This document shows, in pieces, positions 32,806 through 40,908 of a DNA stretch of 44,648 bases (positions are counted from its first letter, which is position 1; every line of letters begins with the position of its first letter). The notes beneath the pieces were generated by a model, which was not told the DNA's origin, ran no database searches, and was given only the letters and a program-made list of their open reading frames with translations. A program made the translations under genes and the position numbers. Source of the stretch: Bacillota bacterium (GTDB lineage Bacteria > Bacillota > UBA4882 > UBA8346). The stretch spans positions 1 to 44,648 of the forward strand of contig JAEZJK010000121.1 in the NCBI GenBank assembly GCA_023415835.1, in the 5' to 3' direction.

Positions 32806-33135
32806 TCACCTCGATATCAGAGTATAAAGTGAAATCGCCACTCCGGCCAGATATAAGACTCCCATTAACGCGACATTTCCCGAAGGAAGCGTCGCCATAA
32901 TTAAAGCAGTTACATGAATAATCGAAAAAAACAAGGCGAATGGGAAAAACTCGTTGTAATCCGGCTGAACTCTTTGGGCCGGCACATCCTCGCCGCAAGC
33001 ATATTGAGTTTTCTTCCCGGCGCTTTTTTTACCCTTTTCCGCCAGCCAAGAACCGGAAAAATTAATCCACCCTCCAACAGCCAAAAAAATGATAAACGCC
33101 ACCGGTGGAGAAGCAATAAATTCCGTTCCGCTCAT
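32806..33135 (-). CDS. NuoA-like small membrane subunit
   Basis: A 109-residue protein with three hydrophobic segments (about 10-27, 63-83, 86-105) and, in the loop after the first, YACGEDVP, matching the YECGxxP motif of NuoA. The order TM1-loop with Cys-Gly-TM2-TM3 is that of NuoA, whose loop touches the quinone/active-site cavity. As far as I know Ech, Mbh and Hyc/Hyf lack a NuoA counterpart, which makes this notable. ATG 33135 follows AAGGGGTGATC. It lies between NuoK-like and small-subunit genes. Confidence 0.8.
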   Translation of the reverse strand: MSGTEFIASPPVAFIIFLAVGGWINFSGSWLAEKGKKSAGKKTQYACGEDVPAQRVQPDYNEFFPFALFFSIIHVTALIMATLPSGNVALMGVLYLAGVAISLYTLISR

Positions 33136-33141
33136 TTCTGA

Positions 33142-33450
33142 TCACCCCTTGAGATTGGTGAGTTTCCGTATATCAAGCGATTGTTTGTTCTTCTGAGTAA
33201 TCATTACTATTGCCAAAGCAATCGCAATAAATACGACCTCAATTACAATAACTGTAATTGCTAAAGCCTGACTAAACGCGATTTTCCCGTTAACGCTACC
33301 GGCAGTTATCAAAGCCAAGGAAACCCCTTTGCCAATAATCTCAAAGCCAATCAGGATCCGTAATAGGTTCTTAGCCACAATCATGGTATATAACCCGATA
33401 CAGAATAAGATCGCCACCGCAATCCAATCGATTACAAACAAATTAAGCAT
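33142..33450 (-). CDS. NuoK/MrpC/HyfE-like membrane subunit
   Basis: A 102-residue protein with three transmembrane helices. The two conserved glutamates of NuoK can be seen: IGFEIIGKG in helix 2 and IVIEVVFIAIALAIVM in helix 3. Start ATG 33450 (MLNLFVIDW) is preferred to the longer reading, which would run 65 bases into the previous gene; the overlap is then 8 bases. Part of the proton-channel chain linking NuoH/J to the antiporter subunits. Confidence 0.88.
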   Translation of the reverse strand: MLNLFVIDWIAVAILFCIGLYTMIVAKNLLRILIGFEIIGKGVSLALITAGSVNGKIAFSQALAITVIVIEVVFIAIALAIVMITQKNKQSLDIRKLTNLKG

Positions 33451-33943
33451 TTGGCTTCCCCCGTCTAAACAGGATTGAAACTCCGTAAACTCCCACAAAC
33501 AATACAATAATCTGACCGATTAAATCGAGGCCCCGTGATTTCCATAATATTTCCCCGACTGTTTGTTCCTCGACCTGTTTAACGGATAAAATCCCGGCGG
33601 CCCAAAAATCTTGATGCCAAATCATCACCAGGCCAATCAGAATCACCAACACCGGTAAAAGGGCGAACCGTTTATAATGGTCTTTGGTCCGTTCCAACCT
33701 TTCTTCCTCCGTAATCAACCTGGTAAGGCTGATGGCGTTCACAAACAGCACTGTGATTAAACCAGCCCCTACCGAAAGTTCAAACGAACCCGCCAGCGGA
33801 GCTCCCAGGTTAAACATGATTAATGCCAGGCCAAAGCTGGAAACTAATAGCGCCATCGCCGCCTTGAGTAAATCCATGGCAAAAGCGGCTATTATCGCCG
33901 GTACTATTAGAAAACCGATTAACATTAATAGATGGAGTTCCAT
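33443..33943 (-). CDS. NuoJ/MbhD-E-like membrane subunit
   Basis: A 166-residue protein with about five membrane segments. The stretch DLLKAAMALLVSSFGLALIMF then SFELSVGAGLITVLFVNAIS matches the DUF4040/MbhD-NuoJ core (ALTEAxVGAG pattern, here with Glu kept). A C-terminal portion (IGQIIVLFVGVYGVSILFR) resembles MbhE/MrpB-type helices, so it may be a natural D-E fusion. ATG 33943 follows TGGAGG by eight bases; the longer start at 33973 is rejected. Confidence 0.8.
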   Translation of the reverse strand: MELHLLMLIGFLIVPAIIAAFAMDLLKAAMALLVSSFGLALIMFNLGAPLAGSFELSVGAGLITVLFVNAISLTRLITEEERLERTKDHYKRFALLPVLVILIGLVMIWHQDFWAAGILSVKQVEEQTVGEILWKSRGLDLIGQIIVLFVGVYGVSILFRRGKPNA

Positions 33944-33956
33944 ATAAATACCTCCA

Positions 33957-35384
33957 TTATTTAATAAGTACACTAGAGAGTGAGTTTAAAGTCCGAATGG
34001 CCACCGGATAGAAAACGCCGCCAGCAACAGCCAATAAAGCCATTAATATAGCTGGTCCGTATAATAACGGCGAAACTTCTTTGATCCCCTCCAGGCCTTC
34101 ACGGACTTTGCCGAAAAAGACTTGCCTTTGAAGGTAAAGGAGATACGCTAAAGTAACAACGCTGGTAAATATGGCAAGCATGGCATAGAACTTGTAACCG
34201 GATGACCATAAGGCAATGATAATAAAAACTTTACTCCAAAAACCGGCTAAAGGTGGAATTCCGGCTGCCGATAATAGCCCGATTATCGAAGTAATTCCGG
34301 TAACCGGCATTTTAGCCGCCAATCCGCCTAACTCGTCAAGCTTTCTGGTACCGGTTGCAGTCTCTACCGCCCCTGCATTTAAGAAAAGCAGTGATTTGAA
34401 GACGGCATGGTTAAAGAAATGAAAAACAGCTCCAATTAATCCGATAGTTGTGCCGGTAGCGAAACTCATCAAAATGTAACCAATCTGACTGATACTTGAA
34501 AACGCGAGCATCCGTTTGAAGTCCTTCTGTCCCAAAGCCATAAAAGCGGCTAAGGTCATGGAGATTGCTCCGAAGATCATTACCAGGCTGGAAACAGAAT
34601 GTGAAAACCCGAAAACGGCAATGATCACCCGCATCAGGGTATATACTCCGGCAACCTTAGTGATAATACCGGCAAGTAAAATTGAAACCGGCATCGGGGC
34701 AGCGGTATAGGCGTCGGGGAGCCAACCATGAAACGGCATTAACCCGGCTTTCAAAGCAAAGGCAAACAAGATAAAGCCCAAGCCGAACTGGGCCAAAGGC
34801 GCGTTAGACCTTAGTCCCGCCGCTAAACCTTCGAAGGACACATCACCGGTAATTGCAAAAAGAGTCGCGATCCCAAATAAAAGAAAGAAGGTAGCTACCG
34901 CCGATAAAATCATATATTTAAACGAACCTTCGGTCCCGATATCATCCATGTTATAAACTATTAAAATAAATGAACTAATGGAAACAATCTCAAGAAAAAC
35001 ATAGATTGAAAAAATATCAGTAGCCATCGCCAAACCGTTCATTCCGGTCACTGCCAATAAAATCAAGGCATTAAATCCCGAACGGCGGCCAATCGGAACG
35101 CCTGCCGAAAAAACAATGGTGGCCAAGGTCACTAAAGCGACTACCATTAATACTACGGCAGATAAACCGTCAATTTGCAGTATCACGGTTTCGCCCAAAA
35201 CGGTCCGACCATACCTAATACTTTGTTGAGAAGTAACTTCCTGATAGATGTTAAAAACTGATTCTATCAACATAAAAAGAGTGACTGCGATAGTTACCAG
35301 GGTTGAACCCTTTACCCAAAATTTCCGCATAATCGGCATCGCGGCCGCCCCGAATAACGGTACCAAGATGAATGCTAAAGCCAC
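33957..35384 (-). CDS. Antiporter-like proton-pumping subunit (NuoN/MrpD-like)
   Basis: A 475-residue protein with about 14 membrane helices. Proton-antiporter family motifs are present: EIVSISSFILIVYNMD with the key Glu, FALKAGLMPFHGWLPDAYTAAP with the broken-helix Lys, and SISQIGYILMSFATGT. Start is GTG (35384) with GGGGG upstream. Third of three antiporter-type subunits in the operon, following a heptad element after the NuoL-like gene. Confidence 0.92.
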   Translation of the reverse strand: MALAFILVPLFGAAAMPIMRKFWVKGSTLVTIAVTLFMLIESVFNIYQEVTSQQSIRYGRTVLGETVILQIDGLSAVVLMVVALVTLATIVFSAGVPIGRRSGFNALILLAVTGMNGLAMATDIFSIYVFLEIVSISSFILIVYNMDDIGTEGSFKYMILSAVATFFLLFGIATLFAITGDVSFEGLAAGLRSNAPLAQFGLGFILFAFALKAGLMPFHGWLPDAYTAAPMPVSILLAGIITKVAGVYTLMRVIIAVFGFSHSVSSLVMIFGAISMTLAAFMALGQKDFKRMLAFSSISQIGYILMSFATGTTIGLIGAVFHFFNHAVFKSLLFLNAGAVETATGTRKLDELGGLAAKMPVTGITSIIGLLSAAGIPPLAGFWSKVFIIIALWSSGYKFYAMLAIFTSVVTLAYLLYLQRQVFFGKVREGLEGIKEVSPLLYGPAILMALLAVAGGVFYPVAIRTLNSLSSVLIK

Positions 35385-35415
35385 GGCAAAACCCCCTACT
35401 CTCTTTAAGCTTGAG

Positions 35416-35550
35416 TCGTAAGGCTCGAGGCATGTGGCATGAGTCTTTTTGATTACCCAAGATAGGGTAATAAGTTATTAATGAACGTTGCCACCAGGGA
35501 TCTATCAAAAGCTTTGTTACTTATGCCTCGCGCCTTGTGCCTTATGTCTA
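35416..35550. repeat. Heptad inverted-repeat element I (between antiporter genes)
   Basis: Left units CGTAAGG, CTCGAGG, CATGTGG, CATGAGT (35417-35444) face right units TTATGCC, TCGCGCC, TTGTGCC, TTATGTC (35521-35548). The right array abuts the NuoL-like stop codon at 35551. The core of about 75 bases contains no gene. Confidence 0.65.
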
Positions 35551-37392
35551 TTATTTCATAAACCATGCCAAATAAGTTACAATGAAGATCAAGCCACCCA
35601 ATGACCAGGCTAAATAATTTGAAAACAAACCTGTATGGATCCGGCGGATTGATGAAAACAGCCAAGCAACCCATGGGATAAACACCTGATAAAACCAATC
35701 GACCGCCCGGTCGATCATAAATAACCCTTTTGCCAGATAGCGACCGGCGTTTCTTCCTTGAACATAAATATCAAAGGCCCGCGCTTCGGCTAGATCATAA
35801 ATTTGATTCAGGCCTTTGGCTTGATGAATGTGTTCGGAAGCTCCTAACCCGCTGCCGCTCAATTTGACTCCGAGCAAATGATTAAACAGCGCGATAGTCA
35901 AAATAACAACAGTAACTAAAAGTAATTCGTTTAATCCGAAAGCAAAATGAACCTCGGTGAGATCAGGAAGTAAACTAAAGGCAAGAGCCGGTTTTATTAA
36001 ATAATCAAGGGGAAACCGATACCAGAGCCCGAATAAAAGACAACCCAGGGCTAACGTTCCCATGGAAACCAGCATCGACCAGTGCGGATCCGAGGCTTTT
36101 TTAATTTCTTGAGGAGTCTTCCCAAAAAAGACGGCATGCCCCAACTTTAAAAAGGAAGCGGCGGTGAAAACCGCTCCCAGAACGGCTGCGGCAAAAAAGA
36201 GACCGTATCCCGATTCTAAAGTTCCCTCCAGGATTAATTCCTTAGAAACAAAACCGTTAAATGGCGGAACCCCTGAGATCGAACAGGCGGCGATGACGAA
36301 ACACCAAAAAGTAAACGGCATCCGTTGGCGTAAGCCGCCTAAGTGCTTTAAATCGGTCGTTCCGGTTTCTTTTTCAACTGATCCTCCGGTTAAAAAGAGA
36401 CATGATTTATACATAGCATGATTGATCATATGAAAAACACCGCCTATCGCACCGATCGCGGTTCCGGTCCCGATACCCAAGATCATATATCCGACTTGGC
36501 TAATAGCATGATAGGATAGTAATCTTTTGAAGTCTTTTTGAATTAAAGCCATCATTACAGCGAAAATAATCGTGACCGCCCCGACGGCCATAACCGTAAT
36601 CTTCATTCCCTCAGTCAAAGTAAAGAAGTCAAGTGATACCCGGGCTACTAAGTAAATACCGAGCAGCTTCTCCAAGGCGGCAGGCATTAAAGCCATAAAT
36701 GGCAGCGGAGCGTCGGTAGCGGCATCCGGAATCCAGGTATGAAAAGGCATTGCTCCCGCTTTTGCCATAGCGCCGATGAACATTAGAATGAACGCTACGC
36801 CGTTAATGCCGGTGGTGTTAAGATGGATGTAAGACATGACCAAAGTCTTGGCCTGTACTCCAACAATGGCTATCCCCAACATCAGGCAAAGATCCGACAA
36901 TCCAACGATTATGAAAGCTTTTAATCCGGTTTGATAGGCGTTTTCTTTACCGAGGTTAATCATTAAAAACAAAGATATTAAGATACTCTCCCAGAAAAAG
37001 AGCATCACTACCAGATTATTTGCCAAAACGGCGCCCATCGCCATAGCTTCGGAGATGAAAAGCAAGGCATAAAAAATATTTTTCCGGGGGTGATCTTCCA
37101 TAAATTTTATCGTAAATAATGTGATTAAAAAGGTAAAACCGGCAATTGCCACTGCTATAAATTGGCTAAAGCCATAAAAACGGAATTGCAGATTGATCCC
37201 GAAACCGGCCCAGGGAATATTTATGGAAACGTTCCGGCCCCAAAGACTGATCACCAAATAAAATAGGTAAGCGGCGATTACCAGGCCGATACTCTCTTGA
37301 AAATACTTAATTTTGGTTCGAATCGCCAACAATAACAATCCCAGCGCTGCCGGTATCACAATCAGCAACATCAGAATAGTCTGATTCATCAT
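35551..37392 (-). CDS. Antiporter-like proton-pumping subunit (NuoL/MrpA-N/HyfB-like)
   Basis: A 613-residue protein, the longest pump subunit. The first 450 residues hold about 14 helices with FWESILISLFLMINL (key Glu), GAMAKAGAMPFHTWIPDAATDAPLP and SYHAISQVGYMILGIGTGT. The C-terminal 150 residues include an extra helix set and an amphipathic stretch (HIHQAKGLNQIYDLAEARAFD), similar to the lateral helix of NuoL that ties the pumps together. Its start overlaps the previous stop as ATGA. Confidence 0.93.
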   Translation of the reverse strand: MMNQTILMLLIVIPAALGLLLLAIRTKIKYFQESIGLVIAAYLFYLVISLWGRNVSINIPWAGFGINLQFRFYGFSQFIAVAIAGFTFLITLFTIKFMEDHPRKNIFYALLFISEAMAMGAVLANNLVVMLFFWESILISLFLMINLGKENAYQTGLKAFIIVGLSDLCLMLGIAIVGVQAKTLVMSYIHLNTTGINGVAFILMFIGAMAKAGAMPFHTWIPDAATDAPLPFMALMPAALEKLLGIYLVARVSLDFFTLTEGMKITVMAVGAVTIIFAVMMALIQKDFKRLLSYHAISQVGYMILGIGTGTAIGAIGGVFHMINHAMYKSCLFLTGGSVEKETGTTDLKHLGGLRQRMPFTFWCFVIAACSISGVPPFNGFVSKELILEGTLESGYGLFFAAAVLGAVFTAASFLKLGHAVFFGKTPQEIKKASDPHWSMLVSMGTLALGCLLFGLWYRFPLDYLIKPALAFSLLPDLTEVHFAFGLNELLLVTVVILTIALFNHLLGVKLSGSGLGASEHIHQAKGLNQIYDLAEARAFDIYVQGRNAGRYLAKGLFMIDRAVDWFYQVFIPWVAWLFSSIRRIHTGLFSNYLAWSLGGLIFIVTYLAWFMK

Positions 37393-38813
37393 TCAATCCC
37401 CACCATCTGCCGTACGGCGATTTGAATAAACTCATTCGGAAACCTGATTAAAAATCCACCGAGTAGTGATAACCCTGCTAATATGGCCACCGCCCATAAC
37501 ATCCCAACCGTCCCTTCCTTAGCATTAGGAAGTTTTGGTCCGCCCAAAAATACTTTCGCAAAAACCCTGACCAAATAAAGAACGGTTAAAAACGCGCTCA
37601 AAATAAATGTTCCGGCAATCCAAGGGTTTCCTCCATCGACCGCTCCGGCGATTACCATGTATTTGCTGAAGAAACCGCCAAAAGGTGGAATCCCCATCAC
37701 CGAAAGGGCGCAAAATGCGAAGGAAATAGCCGTAACCGGCATAGCCTTAACGAGACCGCCCATTTGGCGAATATCCTTGGTATGAATATTATGTTCAACA
37801 ATTCCGGCGCACAGAAATAGTCCTGCTTTAGCCAACCCGTGCATTAGTATATAGAGTAAAGCGCCGGCCACCGCCAACTGGCTTTTCATAAATAATCCCA
37901 AAAAGATAAAGGCCAGCTGACTGACGGTGGAATAAGCGATAATTCGTTTAATATCATTTTCCACCAGCGCCGCCCCGCCTGCCACCAGAGTGCTAAGAGC
38001 GACAACTACCGGTAGGACCTGCCCCCAAATGGGTTCCAGGACTACTCCCCCTACAAAGACCCGGGCAAAAACGAAAACCCCGATCTTGACCAATACCGCC
38101 GCATGCAACAATGCAGTCACCGGGGACGGAGCTACCCCGGCATCCGGAAGCCAAGTGTGAAACGGCAAAGTGGCTGATTTGGAGAAGATTCCAAACATGA
38201 TTAAGAGGACGGCCAGATTCGGAGCAGCCATTCCATGTAAGACCCGGAGATCAAAACTGCCATACTCAAAATATAAGATGATGAAGCCGAGTAACATGGC
38301 AAGGGCTCCGAATACCGTAACCAAAAAAGCTTTATCCGCCTTCAGGATAATATTGGGTTCACGGTAAAAACCGATCAAACGCCAACAGGCAATTGCAGAA
38401 ATTTCCCAGAAAAGATAAATAAAGATTAAATTATTGGAATACACCAACCCGGTCATTGCCCCTAAAAATAAGGTCACCCAAAAATAGTATTCGTTCTGAT
38501 TAGATTGGTGTTGAATATACCCTAAAGAATAAAATACAATTATGATCCCAATTAAGGTTGCGGCCAAAGCCATAAAAACACCGAGCGCGTCAGCGCTGAA
38601 AATTATGTCCATCCCGAAAACAGCGGGAATAAAAACAGTGGTTGTTTTTCCGGAGAGGATTGGTCCTAACAACAAAATTGAAGCTGTAAATGATAGAAAT
38701 AGTAAAACGAGAGTGAATACATTCCGTATTTTGGACGAAAAAACCCCGATGAGCGGTAGTAGAAACGCCCCAAGAACCGGAGTTAAAACAGCAAAGAGCA
38801 AAGCGTTTTCCAT
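37389..38813 (-). CDS. Antiporter-like proton-pumping subunit (NuoM/MrpD-like), first gene of hydrogenase operon
   Basis: A 474-residue protein with about 14 membrane helices; key motifs FWEISAIACWRLIGFYR, FSKSATLPFHTWLPDAGVAPSPV and AYSTVSQLAFIFLGLF. GAGGGA lies eight bases before the second ATG (38813), the preferred start over 38819. It opens the operon, so the promoter lies in 38814-38960. As the first of three pump-type subunits it implies a complex I-like coupling stoichiometry. Confidence 0.92.
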   Translation of the reverse strand: MENALLFAVLTPVLGAFLLPLIGVFSSKIRNVFTLVLLFLSFTASILLLGPILSGKTTTVFIPAVFGMDIIFSADALGVFMALAATLIGIIIVFYSLGYIQHQSNQNEYYFWVTLFLGAMTGLVYSNNLIFIYLFWEISAIACWRLIGFYREPNIILKADKAFLVTVFGALAMLLGFIILYFEYGSFDLRVLHGMAAPNLAVLLIMFGIFSKSATLPFHTWLPDAGVAPSPVTALLHAAVLVKIGVFVFARVFVGGVVLEPIWGQVLPVVVALSTLVAGGAALVENDIKRIIAYSTVSQLAFIFLGLFMKSQLAVAGALLYILMHGLAKAGLFLCAGIVEHNIHTKDIRQMGGLVKAMPVTAISFAFCALSVMGIPPFGGFFSKYMVIAGAVDGGNPWIAGTFILSAFLTVLYLVRVFAKVFLGGPKLPNAKEGTVGMLWAVAILAGLSLLGGFLIRFPNEFIQIAVRQMVGIE

Positions 38814-38819
38814 AGTCAT

Positions 38820-39302
38820 TCCCTCACTTGGTCAATCCGTTTTAATAGAGTCAAACATCATAAATTCCACACCAAAAGTATGTACGTTTCATTCCAATAT
38901 CCATATTAGGCGGTTTCATAATTCCTTTTTTCCGGCTTCGCATACAATATATTGATAGACTAAAATAAAACCTACACTATATATTGCATGCAAAGATAAA
39001 TTTTTGTAATTATGAAACTCGCTCATATGCTATTTTACTCCTCTTTTTAAAGCTGTCAACTGAAATATCCATAATTAACCTTGACAATATCCTTAATAAC
39101 ACCATTTGTAACTTAATAGTTGTAAAACCGCAACCCAAATTTAACAATCGTTTTATAATTAAACAAAAATAATTCTACTTTTGTAAAATAGGCATTACAT
39201 AAACTGTGTTTAAAAAAACCGTCGACTGTTTCTTTTCAACACCTAAATGCCTTTTAACCAAAGTAAAATTATCAAAAAAACGATCAAAAATAATTTAAGT
39301 TT
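38820..39302. other. 483-base AT-rich region upstream of hydrogenase operon
   Basis: No gene is supported. It must hold the hydrogenase promoter and the end of the ROK gene. A CAATATATTG palindrome (38945-38954) and a possible promoter (TTGCAT, 17 bases, TTTTAT on the minus strand, about 38991-38963) are the only hints. No Rex-type operator was found and no clear terminator follows the ROK gene. Confidence 0.35.
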
Positions 39303-40568
39303 TCAGAGATTACCTGATGTATTGGTAGTGATGTTTGAAAAATCTGAAACATTATGCAAAGTCTTTTTCTTGAATTCTTCCTGATATACAAAATCCGCAG
39401 CCCCAATAGCGCTAGATAAATGACCTAATTGCGGCAGGACGAACTTGGTCATTCGAAATAGGACCGGTAATGAATTTTCGCGCGCTACATTTTGGACAAT
39501 TTTAACCAACATATCTCCGGCGCTTTTCATTACTTTGCCGCCAAGCATAATCACATCCGGATTAAATATATTAATCATTCCCGCAACAGCTAACCCAGTC
39601 CACTCCCCAATCTCCACCAATAAATTAGTCGCTTGGAGATCGTTCTGACGGGCAGCCTGAATTAATGTTTCCAAAGTGATTTTATCCAAATCCCCGTTAA
39701 CCAAAGTATTAAGCAGGCTATCGGGAAATTGTTTGGCCAAGTGGCGGGTTTTTTCTAAAATAGCGCGCATCGAAACTAGAGTTTCAAGACAGCCCCGGGC
39801 CCCACAGGTACATTTATCCCCATGACGGTTCATAATGAAATGGCCGAGTTCCCCTGCGCTAACTCCGGAACCACGCATGACTTCCCCATTCAAAACGACA
39901 CTAGCGCCAACACCTCTGCCGATATTGAGATAAAGAAACCTATGGGCTTCCTGGTTTAACCCTATTTTATATTCCCCCACCGCAGCCGCGTGGTTCATAT
40001 TTTCCACTAAAACCGGAAAACCAAGTTCATGTTCTAGAATCCCTTTAAGTGGTATAGTTTCCCATTGTAAATTGACTGATTTTACTACCGTGCCGGTTAC
40101 ATTATCAACTAGGCCCGGACTTGCTACGCCAACCCCAATAATTTTGGAAGGTTCAATCCCCGAAGTGGATATGACATTCTTAATTGATTGATACAAAACC
40201 CTCACCAAATCCTGGCCAGTTTGGTCGCCAATCGGAATTTGGCTTTCATGGATAACATTCAGCTTAAGGTCGGTAATTAAAATAGTCAAAATGTTACTGC
40301 CCAAATCCGCCGCCACTATAAAATGAGATTCATAATTAATCTGATATACTACCGGTCGGCGGCCGCGCTGAATCGGTTTTTGGCCCAATTCTTTAACCAG
40401 CTCATTTTGTTTCAACTCTTCAATCAAAGCTGAAACCGTGGTTGGAGACAATCCGGTTTCCCGAGCAATTTCAGCCCGGGAAACATGATACTTCCGGTCA
40501 ATAACCTCTAGAAGCAGGCTTTTATTTACATCTTTTAAAAATTGAGAATTTGCCTTGTTTTTTTTCAT
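39303..40568 (-). CDS. ROK family transcriptional regulator (NagC/XylR-like)
   Basis: A 421-residue repressor-type protein. N-terminal winged helix (SRAEIARETGLSPTTVSALIEEL) precedes a ROK sugar-kinase-like domain with AADLGSNILTILITDL, GVGVASPGLVDN and the ROK zinc motif CTCGARGCLE. The kinase-like DxGxT loop reads DLGSN, so it probably binds but does not phosphorylate sugar. ATG 40568 follows AAAGGTTG by seven bases; the longer start at 40598 has no ribosome site. It lies downstream of an amino-sugar operon that it probably controls, with N-acetylglucosamine or a related sugar as ligand. Confidence 0.92.
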   Translation of the reverse strand: MKKNKANSQFLKDVNKSLLLEVIDRKYHVSRAEIARETGLSPTTVSALIEELKQNELVKELGQKPIQRGRRPVVYQINYESHFIVAADLGSNILTILITDLKLNVIHESQIPIGDQTGQDLVRVLYQSIKNVISTSGIEPSKIIGVGVASPGLVDNVTGTVVKSVNLQWETIPLKGILEHELGFPVLVENMNHAAAVGEYKIGLNQEAHRFLYLNIGRGVGASVVLNGEVMRGSGVSAGELGHFIMNRHGDKCTCGARGCLETLVSMRAILEKTRHLAKQFPDSLLNTLVNGDLDKITLETLIQAARQNDLQATNLLVEIGEWTGLAVAGMINIFNPDVIMLGGKVMKSAGDMLVKIVQNVARENSLPVLFRMTKFVLPQLGHLSSAIGAADFVYQEEFKKKTLHNVSDFSNITTNTSGNL

Positions 40569-40598
40569 TACCGTACAACCTTTACTCAAACTATCCAT

Positions 40599-40908
40599 TC
40601 ATTTATCTAATGAATGGGTTCCAACATACTCCTAATTTGGCTTCTAATATTTCAACATAAAAATTCCATATCCTGCTGTATAAATACATAACCTATTAAG
40701 ATTCAAACCGAAAAGATGAATCCGGATCCATCAAGGCCACGGCAAATTCTCCCATTCCAAAATTCATCAAACGTTTCCGTAGTATTCTTGTTCATCCTTA
40801 ACTCCTTGATGAAAATGGCGAATGACTATATCAATTTCAGTTATGGAATACGGAAAACATGTCGCATTAAGCCGTTCGCCGCCAAGAGGATCTTTACGGC
40901 ATATATAG
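40599..40908. other. 310-base region with a possible decayed gene fragment
   Basis: Between the ROK and NagB-like genes. On the minus strand about 40873-40771 read open with a coding flavour (PLGGERLNATCF, IDIVIRHFHQGVKDEQEYY), then two stop codons, then a second frame with EFAVALMDPDSSF. This looks like a frameshifted fragment of a lost operon gene. It could also be chance; no family is recognised. Confidence 0.3.

Noticed and set aside
28351..38813. Respiratory complex I (nuo operon)
   Set aside because: No NuoE/F/G; the D-like subunit keeps both nickel CxxC motifs and a hydrogenase maturation protease is encoded, so it is a hydrogenase.
38820..39302. Rex operator ahead of the hydrogenase operon
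   Set aside because: No TTGTTAA-N4-TTAACAA or TTGTGA-N6-TCACAA type sequence was found there.
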